64,000 bases of DNA from Bacteroidota bacterium (lineage in GTDB: Bacteria > Bacteroidota > Bacteroidia > Chitinophagales > Chitinophagaceae): positions 124,001 through 188,000 of the forward strand of contig JAFDYF010000056.1 of NCBI GenBank assembly GCA_018267575.1. The letters are read 5' to 3'. The translations under genes were made by a program, and so were the position numbers. Every line of letters begins with the position of its first letter. The stretch's first letter is position 1. The notes under the pieces are model-generated. The model ran no database searches, had not been told where the DNA came from, and saw only the letters and a program-made list of their open reading frames with translations. Below are positions 51,965 through 59,338 of this stretch, in pieces.

Positions 51965-54127
51965 ATGAATATGAAAAGTTCCTTGTTGCCTTTCACCTTG
52001 GTTGGTTTTATTTTATTGTTTGCTTGCCATTCTGCAAATGAAAAAAAATATAGCGGCTGGCAAGTGTATGGTGGTAACAAAGAGAACAATCATTATTCCT
52101 CTTTGAAACAGATTGATACTTCCAATGTTTCGGGTTTGCGGGTGGCTTGGGTTTACCATACTGGGGATTCCGATCAGATGACCCAGATTCAGGTGAACCC
52201 GGTGATTATTGAAAATACTTTATATGGTGTTTCACCCAAGTTGAAACTTTTTGCACTGGATGCGGCTAGCGGTAAGGAAAAATGGGTATTCAATCCTGCT
52301 GACAGTAGTGGAGGAAAAGGGAAAGGCTATTTTTCGATGAATGTTTGTCGTGGTGTAGCTTATTATACCAATGGAAAAGAGGATCAACGCATTTTTTATT
52401 CGGTGGCTTCCAGGTTATATTGTATCGATGCACTAACGGGGAGGCCTATCCCTTCTTTTGGAAACCAGGGTTTTATTGACCTGCACCAGGATTTGGGCAG
52501 GGATGTCTCCGACTTATATGTATCCTCCACCACGCCGGGAATGATTTATAAAGATTTGATTATTATCGGCACCAGGGTAGCGGAAGAAGCCGCTGCCGCA
52601 CCGGGCCATATTCGTGCTTATGATGTGCACACCGGAAAGCTGCGCTGGATTTTCCATACCATCCCACAGCCCGGTGAGTTTGGTTATGATAGTTGGGAAA
52701 ATAAAGAGGCCTATAAACATATTGGCGGCGCCAATGCATGGTCGGGTTTTAGTTTGGATGAAGAAAAAGGGATTTTGTTTGCACCGATCGGCTCCGCTTC
52801 CTATGATTTTTATGGTGGTAAAAGACTGGGTAATGATCTTTTTGCCAATTCGGTATTGGCATTGGATGCTGCTACTGGGAAACTGATTTGGCATTTTCAA
52901 ACTGTTCATCATGATGTATGGGATCGGGATCTTCCAGCTGCTCCTGCATTGGTAACCATTAATAAGGATGGGAAAAAGATGGAAGCCATTGCACAACCTA
53001 CCAAAAGCGGTTTTGTGTTTTTGTTCGAAAGAACCACGGGCAAGCCTATCTATCCCATCGAGGAAAAACCAGTGCCGACTGAAACGGAACTGTTGGGCGA
53101 AAAACTTTCTCCCACACAACCTTGGCCCAGTTTGCCAAAGCCCTTTGTCAGACAGTCGGTAAATGAATCGGATCTGAATAGGTTGGTGCCAGATTCTTCC
53201 TATGAGGATATAAAAAAGCGATTGAGCTCCTATAAAACGGGTTTTATATTTAACCCGCCTTCAAAAGAAGGCACTATCATTTTCCCGGGATTTGATGGAG
53301 GTGCCGAATGGGGTGGTGCGGCATTTGACCCCGGCACTGGCTTATTGTATGTGAATGCGAGTGAAATGCCTTGGGTACTCAGCATGGTGGATATAAAAAA
53401 GCAATCAGTAAAAGAAGAAACCAATCTAGAAGCGGGGCAGCGTTTATATATTGACAACTGTATGTCATGCCATGGACCACAAAGACAAGGTAGCGGCAAC
53501 TATCCCAGTTTGATTGGGGTTGAGAAAAAATATAATGAGGAGCAGTTTGCCCAGTTGCTTGTAACGGGAAGAAGGATGATGCCCGCTTTGAACCGATTGT
53601 CGCATTCTGAAAAAAAAGCAATTGCTTCTTTTATTCTGGATGAAAAGGATAAGCAGAAAGAGAAATATATAGCAACTGCAAAACCGGAAGATGAATGGTA
53701 CAATATGCCTTATAGTTCTACAGGCTATAATAAATTTCTGACTAAGGAAGATTATCCAGCCGTGATGCCACCTTGGGGCACGTTGAATGCGATTGATTTG
53801 AACAGCGGGCAATTGGTATGGAAAGATACCTTGGGTGACTATCCTGAACTAAAAGCAAAAGGCATCCACTCGGGTACAGAAAATTATGGTGGTCCCTCGG
53901 TGACTGCGGGTGGCCTTATCTTTATTGCAGCCACCAGTGATGCGAAGATTAGGGCTTTTGGTAAGAGAACAGGCGCACTATTATGGGAGGCCGATTTGCC
54001 AGCCGCAGGTTTTGCCACGCCTTCTATTTATGAGTCAGGAGGAAAACAATTTGTAGTGATTGCATGTGGCGGGGGAAAGTTGCACAAACCATCAGGGGAT
54101 GCTTATGTGGCCTTTGCACTGCCCTAG
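51965..54127 (+). CDS. PQQ-dependent dehydrogenase with inserted cytochrome c domain (lipoprotein)
   Basis: The 720-residue product begins with a lipobox (LFACH). Its N-terminal 'WQVYGGNKENNHYSSLKQIDTSNVSGLRVAWVYHTGD' is typical of membrane-type PQQ glucose/alcohol dehydrogenases of the eight-bladed propeller class. Propeller blades such as 'LFALDAASGKEKW' and 'VLALDAATGKLIWHFQTVHHDVWDRDLPAAP' follow. A heme-c site CMSCH (499-503) starts a cytochrome module (about 480-580) inserted before the last blades ('WGTLNAIDLNSGQLVWKD'). Oxidised substrate would pass electrons from PQQ to heme inside one chain. The substrate is probably an aldose, and its lactone could feed the lactonase at 460. Confidence 0.9.
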   Translation: MNMKSSLLPFTLVGFILLFACHSANEKKYSGWQVYGGNKENNHYSSLKQIDTSNVSGLRVAWVYHTGDSDQMTQIQVNPVIIENTLYGVSPKLKLFALDAASGKEKWVFNPADSSGGKGKGYFSMNVCRGVAYYTNGKEDQRIFYSVASRLYCIDALTGRPIPSFGNQGFIDLHQDLGRDVSDLYVSSTTPGMIYKDLIIIGTRVAEEAAAAPGHIRAYDVHTGKLRWIFHTIPQPGEFGYDSWENKEAYKHIGGANAWSGFSLDEEKGILFAPIGSASYDFYGGKRLGNDLFANSVLALDAATGKLIWHFQTVHHDVWDRDLPAAPALVTINKDGKKMEAIAQPTKSGFVFLFERTTGKPIYPIEEKPVPTETELLGEKLSPTQPWPSLPKPFVRQSVNESDLNRLVPDSSYEDIKKRLSSYKTGFIFNPPSKEGTIIFPGFDGGAEWGGAAFDPGTGLLYVNASEMPWVLSMVDIKKQSVKEETNLEAGQRLYIDNCMSCHGPQRQGSGNYPSLIGVEKKYNEEQFAQLLVTGRRMMPALNRLSHSEKKAIASFILDEKDKQKEKYIATAKPEDEWYNMPYSSTGYNKFLTKEDYPAVMPPWGTLNAIDLNSGQLVWKDTLGDYPELKAKGIHSGTENYGGPSVTAGGLIFIAATSDAKIRAFGKRTGALLWEADLPAAGFATPSIYESGGKQFVVIACGGGKLHKPSGDAYVAFALP

Positions 54128-54209
54128 ATCTGGTTCATCATAAAGAACCACTATAAAGAATGACCGTTTATTGAAAAAATAATTTTTTTTAAAAGAAACA
54201 ACTATTAGC

Positions 54210-54659
54210 ATGGCTTTATTAGAAAAACATTTAGTGATTAAAGGTTCTGGTATTCCCGGTGCAGGTAGGGGCCTTTTTACAAAAATATTTATACCAAAAG
54301 GCACCCGCATTGTTGAGTATAAAGGAAAGGCAACCACTTGGAAGGAAGTGAGCCATGATGAAGGTCGAAATGGCTATATCTATTATATCAAACGTTCGCA
54401 TGTGATAGATGCCTCCCGGCATAAGAGCGCATTGAGCCGGTATGCCAATGATGCAAGAGGGCTTGTAAAAATTAAAGGACTGCGCAATAATTGTGAGTAT
54501 GTGGATGATGGCAGAAGGGTTTTTATTCAGTCAAAACAGGATATCCCTGCCGGATCAGAAATATTGGTTGCCTATGGCAATGAATATTGGGCTGTAATAC
54601 GTTACAACAATCGGCTTCGAGAAAAAGAAGAAATGAGCAAAAAAAAAGCAATGGCTTGA
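54210..54659 (+). CDS. SET-domain protein
   Basis: The 149-residue product is a stand-alone SET domain. It has SAM-binding 'GIPGAGRGLFTKIFIPKGTRIVEYKGK', the pseudoknot-forming 'ALSRYANDARG' (in place of the RFINHSC element), 'NNCEYVDDGRRVFIQSKQDIPAGSEILVAYGNEYW' (the Tyr of the LxxDYG-like motif) and a basic tail. SET enzymes methylate protein lysines. No pre- or post-SET zinc cysteines are present, as in other short bacterial SET proteins. It probably methylates a ribosomal, DNA-binding or other abundant protein; the target is unknown. Confidence 0.88.
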   Translation: MALLEKHLVIKGSGIPGAGRGLFTKIFIPKGTRIVEYKGKATTWKEVSHDEGRNGYIYYIKRSHVIDASRHKSALSRYANDARGLVKIKGLRNNCEYVDDGRRVFIQSKQDIPAGSEILVAYGNEYWAVIRYNNRLREKEEMSKKKAMA

Positions 54660-54766
54660 TGCGCTCTTTTTATTTTTAGTCAGAATAATTTTTTGTTATT
54701 ATTTATTTTTTTGGAACAATTGGCATCTTATTCGGGTAATATGCGATAGCGTATTACATAAATATC

Positions 54767-55042
54767 ATGACCATGAAGTTTCAAAAACAGGTGCAATTTT
54801 CAAAGTACATTAAGATCGAGGGCCAGCTAAAAGAGTTCAATTTTCTTAAATTGAATAAAAACGATTTTCCTTCCTATACCATTGATGTGAGCGATGAGAG
54901 AGGTCGCCGTTTTATTTTTCTTTTGATACAGGATGGGAAAGAATGGAAAATCACAGGCGATGATTTGCCCCATTGGATTTTGGCTGCCAAAGGCCTGTTG
55001 CAGCAAGAAGTGGAATTGTCACAGGCTGATTCTGTGAGTTGA
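54767..55042 (+). CDS. Conserved-looking small cytosolic protein, unknown function
   Basis: The 91-residue product has no membrane helix or signal. It shows 'QVQFSKYIKIEGQLKEFNFLKLNKNDFPSYTIDVSDERGRRFIFLLIQDGKEWKITGDDLPHWILAAKGLLQQEVEL', an even, soluble alpha/beta composition. The start may be the ATG at 54767 or at 54773. I do not recognise a family. It follows the SET gene by 107 bp with no terminator between them, so the two could share a transcript. Confidence 0.7.
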   Translation: MTMKFQKQVQFSKYIKIEGQLKEFNFLKLNKNDFPSYTIDVSDERGRRFIFLLIQDGKEWKITGDDLPHWILAAKGLLQQEVELSQADSVS

Positions 55043-55368
55043 ATGACGCCATCCATTGCAGTCACCATATAGGTTTAGGAGAAAAGTAGTTGTGTTAAAA
55101 TAGTTATTTCTACCTATCTCCTAATAGGGTTATCAATTTTCGAAATGTAGATGACTTTACCCCTGCATTTGTATAATGGCAAATTTTCGGTTCTTTTTTC
55201 AAGAAACTGCCAATCCCGCAAGGACTCAGGATTTTTTACTAGTGATATAATAAGCATAAACTGTCGCTAAAACCTCACAGGTTTTTGGAGATATACAAAA
55301 TAAAACGGGTTATAGAAAACCTGTGATGTTTGGACGTTTTATAATTAACTTATCACTAGGTTATAGGC
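55043..55368. other. Intergenic stretch with a weak hairpin
   Basis: 326 bp between convergent genes hold no credible frame. AAAACCT-CAC-AGGTTTT (55269-55285), followed by GG, is a small hairpin that might terminate the ccoG message or the upstream gene. A direct repeat of AAAACCTGTGA-like sequence occurs 35-50 bp further on. Confidence 0.5.
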
Positions 55369-56796
55369 TTATCTTGATACGGGTGCCAAAAAATTGGTTG
55401 TTTTGTCCGTTATCTTTTTGTCGCCTTCATATAATCCCAGTCGGATACTAGTAGACCTTTTCTTAAGGATTTTTTTAGGAAGCACCACGAAAAAGGAACC
55501 AGACCCCTGACCTTCTTTCGCCACATTGATATAAGGTTTGCCTATGGTTTCAATATAGCCGTTGCCATCTTCCAATTTAATGGTTAGTGGGACGTCGTTG
55601 ATGGTTTTGTTGGCTACTTTGATATTGTACAAGTTTGAAATACTATCTTGGCCTATCTCTTGATACAACATGCCGGGGGTACGCATGATGGTGACATCCA
55701 CATCTGCCCTAGTGAGCAATAAAGTGGTCAATAATACTAGGGCCAGCGAACATAGGCCCGTATACAGTTTCATCCGGGTGGTATAATGCAGGTTTTGACC
55801 AGTAGCAATAGAGTTTTCCGAGGCGTAGCGTATCAACCCTTTTGGTTTTTTTATTTTCTCCATCACATGATCACAGGCATCGATGCAGGCCGTGCAGCCC
55901 ACGCATTCCATCTGTACTCCATTACGTATATCTATGCCTGTTGGACATACCCGCACACATTGATGGCAATCGATGCAGTCACCAAGGTTTTCGGTACTGT
56001 TTTTTTTGTGCACCCCTCTGGGTTCACCACGTTTATAATCGTATGCCACAATCATGGAGTTCTTGTCGAGCAGTACACTTTGTAAGCGGCCATAAGGGCA
56101 AACCACAATACATGCCTGCTCCCTAAAAAATGCATATACCCCATAAAACACAGCACTGAATATGAAAATGGAAATCAATCCGGCTATATGCTCACTTACG
56201 GGTTCTGTAATGATTTTTACCAATGCGTCCATGCCAATGATATAGGAGAGAAAAAAATTGGCGATGGTAAAAGAAAGTAGAAAGAATACGATATGCTTTA
56301 TGGAGACTTTGAATATTTTTTTCCCTGTCCAAGGGGCTGCTTTGAGTTGTTTTTGTGCAGGCGCATCGCCCAGGATCAGAAATTCCACTTTCCTGAACAT
56401 CATTTCCATAAAATTGGTTTGGGGGCAGGCCCAGCCGCAAAACAATCTTCCAAAAGCGGCGGTGAACAAGATTACAAAGAAAATAAAAGTCACCATGGTC
56501 AACCCAAGTATAAAAAAATCTTGCGGCCAAAACACTTTGCCAAAGATGATAAACCGCGCTTGTGGGATGTTGAACATGAATAAAGGCCGGCTATGGAATC
56601 GTACAAATGGGATACCGAAGAAGGCAATAAAATATAGATAACTCAACCAAGTACGGATATTATAGAATTTTCCGCTTGGGGGCTTAGAGGCAAAAACCCA
56701 TTTTCTTTTTCCTTTCTCATCTACGGTTGCCATCCTGTCCCTAAAGTTCTCGCCTGCGGTTAACGGTTCATTGATATGACCTAAATCATCAAACAT
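55369..56796 (-). CDS. ccoG: Cytochrome c oxidase accessory protein CcoG (RdxA/FixG)
   Basis: The 475-residue product has about five membrane helices and polyferredoxin Cys motifs: 'CGWACPQTNFMEMMFRKVE', 'CIVVCPYGRLQS', 'CIDCHQCVRVCPTGIDI' and 'CVGCTACIDACD' (4Fe-4S ligands). A C-terminal immunoglobulin-like FixG domain follows (about 390-475). CcoG reduces Cu2+ for assembly of the cbb3-type cytochrome oxidase. The ccoNOP genes are not in this window. It is transcribed from a promoter carrying the GTAAC-N4-GTTAC operator, divergent from the Crp/Fnr gene. Confidence 0.95.
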   Translation of the reverse strand: MFDDLGHINEPLTAGENFRDRMATVDEKGKRKWVFASKPPSGKFYNIRTWLSYLYFIAFFGIPFVRFHSRPLFMFNIPQARFIIFGKVFWPQDFFILGLTMVTFIFFVILFTAAFGRLFCGWACPQTNFMEMMFRKVEFLILGDAPAQKQLKAAPWTGKKIFKVSIKHIVFFLLSFTIANFFLSYIIGMDALVKIITEPVSEHIAGLISIFIFSAVFYGVYAFFREQACIVVCPYGRLQSVLLDKNSMIVAYDYKRGEPRGVHKKNSTENLGDCIDCHQCVRVCPTGIDIRNGVQMECVGCTACIDACDHVMEKIKKPKGLIRYASENSIATGQNLHYTTRMKLYTGLCSLALVLLTTLLLTRADVDVTIMRTPGMLYQEIGQDSISNLYNIKVANKTINDVPLTIKLEDGNGYIETIGKPYINVAKEGQGSGSFFVVLPKKILKKRSTSIRLGLYEGDKKITDKTTNFLAPVSR

Positions 56797-56877
56797 GTTT
56801 CAGTTATTTTTTCAAAAAAAATAAAAACCTTTACTTCTATAGGAAGGGATATTTATGGACCTACTTTTAAGGTTTAT

Positions 56878-56921
56878 CAAAATTAGAGGATGGGCCAACG
56901 GGTAGTGGTAACCTATGTTAC
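56878..56921 (-). promoter_or_regulatory. ccoG promoter with Crp/Fnr-type operator
   Basis: The palindrome GTAAC-CTAT-GTTAC (56908-56921) and, on the minus strand, the -7 box TAATTTTG (56885-56878) are separated by exactly 22 bp. Transcription would start near 56872, leaving a leader of about 75 nt before the ccoG ATG (56796). The Crp/Fnr gene starts 57 bp on the other side but has no TAnnTTTG at the matching distance. Confidence 0.75.
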
Positions 56922-56978
56922 AATTGTATATGATTCTTGTCAGGAAAATAGCTTTAAATTGCTTTGGCAAAAATCAAA

Positions 56979-57596
56979 ATGAAAAGCATAGAAGAATATC
57001 TGGATCATTTCCCAAAAGATTTGCTCAAAGAAATCGAGGAATTTGGCATTTTGAAAGATTTTCCGGCCAATATGGAAATACTCCGTGAAGGTCAGTTTAT
57101 AAAATTGGTGCCCCTATTATTGGAAGGCTCTGTAAAAGTGTTTACGAGGTACGAGGATAGGGAGCTATTGCTTTATTATCTCGAAACTGGGGAAAGCTGT
57201 ATCATGTCCTTTACGGCGGGGTTAAAAAATGCGCCCAGCAAGGTTTTTGCCATCACGGAAGAGGAGTCGGTACTGCTCTTATTACCTGTGGACAAGCTAA
57301 AGCAATGGCTAAAGGCCTTCCCGTCGATAAACGATTTTTTTTATAACCTCTATGACCAGCGTTATGCTGCCTTGTTGGAAACGATCAATCATCTTTTGTA
57401 CAACCACTTAGATCAGCGACTCTACAATTATCTTTTGGAAAAAAGCAGGCAGAAAGGTAGCAAACAGTTGAACCTCCGCCACCGACAGATAGCTTCGGAA
57501 CTGGGCACGGTACGGGAAGTAATTAGCCGTACCCTGAAAAAGCTTGAAATGGAAGGCAAGGTTCGCCAGTCTTCATTAGGTGTTGAAATTTTATGA
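56979..57596 (+). CDS. Crp/Fnr-family transcriptional regulator
   Basis: The product of about 205 residues has a cyclic-nucleotide-binding-like beta-roll (about 15-110, 'MEILREGQFIKLVPLLLEGSVKVFTR', 'LLYYLETGESCIMSF') and a C-terminal winged helix. The winged helix reads 'LNLRHRQIASELGTVREVISRTLKKLEMEGKV', whose recognition helix V-R-E-V-I-S-R keeps the Glu...Ser-Arg of Fnr and the Arg-Glu of Crp. There are no N-terminal Cys for a 4Fe-4S cluster, so it senses something other than Fnr's cluster chemistry. The ATG at 56979 is preferred over a TTG at 56964. It is the probable reader of the GTAAC-N4-GTTAC operators at four promoters here. Confidence 0.92.
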   Translation: MKSIEEYLDHFPKDLLKEIEEFGILKDFPANMEILREGQFIKLVPLLLEGSVKVFTRYEDRELLLYYLETGESCIMSFTAGLKNAPSKVFAITEEESVLLLLPVDKLKQWLKAFPSINDFFYNLYDQRYAALLETINHLLYNHLDQRLYNYLLEKSRQKGSKQLNLRHRQIASELGTVREVISRTLKKLEMEGKVRQSSLGVEIL

Positions 57597-57601
57597 GGAA
57601 T

Positions 57602-57645
57602 GTAACCAAAGTCACCAGTTTGCAATTTTGAAGGTTCTAACTTTG
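57602..57645 (+). promoter_or_regulatory. Promoter with Crp/Fnr-type operator before the small-TM/DUF2892/rhodanese set
   Basis: GTAAC-CAAA-GTCAC (57602-57615; one mismatch from the perfect palindrome) is followed exactly 22 bp later by TAACTTTG (57638-57645). It begins 5 bp after the stop codon of the regulator gene. Confidence 0.72.
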
Positions 57646-57668
57646 GGAAAATCAATCGGTGAGCAAAC

Positions 57669-57764
57669 ATGCTTCAGAAATTATTTAAACTGATATTGGT
57701 TTGTTTGCTTTGCATCGGATTGGTTTCGATAATTGTTTGGTTTTTTAAATTTTTAAACAAATAA
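57669..57764 (+). CDS. Single-pass 31-residue membrane peptide
   Basis: An ATG frame encodes MLQKLFKLILVCLLCIGLVS and then IIVWFFKFLNK, one membrane helix with basic ends and two Cys inside it. It lies 24 bp downstream of the -7 box of an operator-controlled promoter and 10 bp before the DUF2892 gene, so it would be translated first on that mRNA. The function is unknown. Membrane-embedded Cys pairs are of interest next to sulfur-transfer genes. Confidence 0.5.
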   Translation: MLQKLFKLILVCLLCIGLVSIIVWFFKFLNK

Positions 57765-57774
57765 AACATTCGTT

Positions 57775-57984
57775 ATGAAAAAGAACATGGGCAACACCGA
57801 CCGCATTATTCGTTTATTAGTAGCTGCAGTAGTGGCCGTTTTGTATTTCACACATACCATTTCTGGTACATTAGGTATTATTTTGTTGGTAGTAGCTGCC
57901 GTGTTTTTGCTTACCAGCCTCATCAGCTTCTGTCCGCTTTATAGTATCTTTGGATTGAACACCTGCCCAACTAAAAAAGCATAA
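57775..57984 (+). CDS. DUF2892 inner-membrane protein (YgaP-like membrane part)
   Basis: The 69-residue product matches the DUF2892 module: 'NMGNTDRIIRLLVAAVVAVLYF', a second helix 'GTLGIILLVVAAVFLLTSLISFCPLYSIFGLNTC' and a conserved C-P-x-Y-x-x-F-G-x-N-T-C motif. In E. coli YgaP this membrane hairpin is fused to a rhodanese; here the rhodanese gene is the next one, 2 bp downstream. It may anchor or serve a sulfur-relay at the membrane. Confidence 0.92.
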   Translation: MKKNMGNTDRIIRLLVAAVVAVLYFTHTISGTLGIILLVVAAVFLLTSLISFCPLYSIFGLNTCPTKKA

Positions 57985-57986
57985 TC

Positions 57987-58679
57987 ATGATGAGGTTTAA
58001 GTTTTTATTGGCAATTGGCTTCGCCAGTATTTTTTTGGCATGCAATAGCCGTGCACAGCAAGTGAATCTTTCAGTGGATGAGTTTCAAAAGGCCATTGCT
58101 CAAAGCAATATACAGTTGCTGGATGTACGTACGCCTGGCGAGTACCAGTCTGGTCATTTAAAAGGGGCGATGTTGGCAGATTGGACAAACCCCAACGAAT
58201 TCCAAACCAGGGCCAAGGCTTTGGATAAGAGTAAACCTGTTTATACCTATTGTCTTAGTGGTGCCCGCAGTGCGGCAGCGAGTGAATGGTTAAGGGAAAA
58301 CGGATACACGGCCTATAATATGAATGGCGGCATCAGTGCTTGGAAAAGGGCCGATAAACCAGTTGAACAAGCGGTAGAAGTGGCCCAGATTTCAATGGAG
58401 GATTATCTGGCACAGATACCTAAAGACAAAACCGTACTGGTTGATTTTAGCGCAGTTTGGTGCCCTCCTTGCAAAAAAATGGCCCTGGTAATCGATTCAT
58501 TGGTAAAAACCAATGGGAGCCAGTTTGTATTGGTGAAGATCGATGGTGGGCAACAAACCTCTATTTGCAAGCAGATGAACGTGGATGCCTTTCCTACTTT
58601 TATTGTATATAACCAGGGGAAGGAAACCTGGCGTAAACAAGGCCTTGTGGAAGCCAAAGAAATCCTGTCGAATTTCTGA
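57987..58679 (+). CDS. Exported rhodanese-thioredoxin fusion
   Basis: The 230-residue product begins with a signal and lipobox-like FLAC. A rhodanese domain (about 28-125) carries 'QLLDVRTPGEYQSGHLKGAML' and the active-site loop 'YTYCLSGARSAAASEWL'. A thioredoxin domain (about 130-230) has 'VLVDFSAVWCPPCKKMALVID' (active site WCPPC) and cis-Pro 'DAFPTFIVY'. A persulfide formed on the rhodanese Cys could be reduced directly by the attached thioredoxin. It lies with DUF2892 under the operator-controlled promoter at 57602 and ends at a terminator. Confidence 0.93.
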   Translation: MMRFKFLLAIGFASIFLACNSRAQQVNLSVDEFQKAIAQSNIQLLDVRTPGEYQSGHLKGAMLADWTNPNEFQTRAKALDKSKPVYTYCLSGARSAAASEWLRENGYTAYNMNGGISAWKRADKPVEQAVEVAQISMEDYLAQIPKDKTVLVDFSAVWCPPCKKMALVIDSLVKTNGSQFVLVKIDGGQQTSICKQMNVDAFPTFIVYNQGKETWRKQGLVEAKEILSNF

Positions 58680-58721
58680 TGGGATGTTTTTGGTAATAAC
58701 TGAGATAATTCAAACACCTAT

Positions 58722-58757
58722 TTCCAAGGTTTAAATTTAAATCTTGGAATTTTTTTT
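58722..58757 (+). terminator. Rho-independent terminator after the rhodanese-thioredoxin gene
   Basis: TTCCAAG (58722-58728) pairs with CTTGGAA (58743-58749), and inner TTTA/TAAA pairs extend the stem past a one-base mismatch. Eight T residues follow. Confidence 0.85.
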
Positions 58758-58821
58758 ATGAGCCCTCCTTTGTGACTTTGGTTGCAATCCATCCCCTCAA
58801 GATTTATTTATTTTACAAATT

Positions 58822-59031
58822 ATGATAAAACAGGGAGGATCTAAAAGCGATAGAATGCTGATTTGGTTCAGCCGTTTGCTCCGCTGGGGCCTGGGGATTT
58901 TTTTTCTGGTTCTGGGCTATCTGTTTTCCAATGACGATAGTGCCTGGGCCTTTTTTCTTTTTGGGGTGGTTTTTATCATTACCGGCTTCCTAAAACCGAA
59001 GCGTTGTTTGGATGATAAATGCAATATCTAA
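58822..59031 (+). CDS. Small two-helix membrane protein
   Basis: The 69-residue product has two hydrophobic segments ('LIWFSRLLRWGLGIFFLVLGYLF' and 'SAWAFFLFGVVFIITGFL') and a tail 'KPKRCLDDKCNI' with two Cys (CLDDKC). It resembles small accessory membrane proteins often found near DUF2892 and rhodanese genes. No operator of the GTAAC type precedes it. It is alone between a terminator and an empty stretch. Confidence 0.75.
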   Translation: MIKQGGSKSDRMLIWFSRLLRWGLGIFFLVLGYLFSNDDSAWAFFLFGVVFIITGFLKPKRCLDDKCNI

Positions 59032-59338
59032 ACAATCAACCTCTTGATTCTATTGCCTTTATTAGACCACTCATGGTAAACAATGGTTTTAGTTAATTCC
59101 ATCTTTTCAAGTGTTGCTATCTTTTCAACGATTTGAATACAAGTTTTTGTTAGTCAATCAGTTAATTCTTTACCCCCGCAATTTTACACTTTTTAACTTC
59201 GGAAAGCACTAATAGAAAGTGCAATAAGGCTTTTTGATTTCCGTTTGTAGTATAAATTTGACATCTATATTAAACGCTTTCACATTTACAATAAGACATT
59301 TAAGATAAATTCAAATTATCCAATACCACTACGAAAAA
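59032..59338. other. Intergenic stretch with imperfect nested inverted repeat
   Basis: No frame is supported. CGGAAA (near 59200) and TTTCCG (near 59240) enclose GCACT-AATAGAA-AGTGC, a possible transcript structure about 100 bp before the next gene. No clear -7 box was found. Confidence 0.5.

Noticed and set aside
56908..56951. The operator at 56908-56921 also driving the Crp/Fnr gene by the same geometry
   Set aside because: At 22 bp on the plus side the sequence (GAAAATAG) is not a TAnnTTTG box. Autoregulation is still possible but not supported by the fixed spacing.
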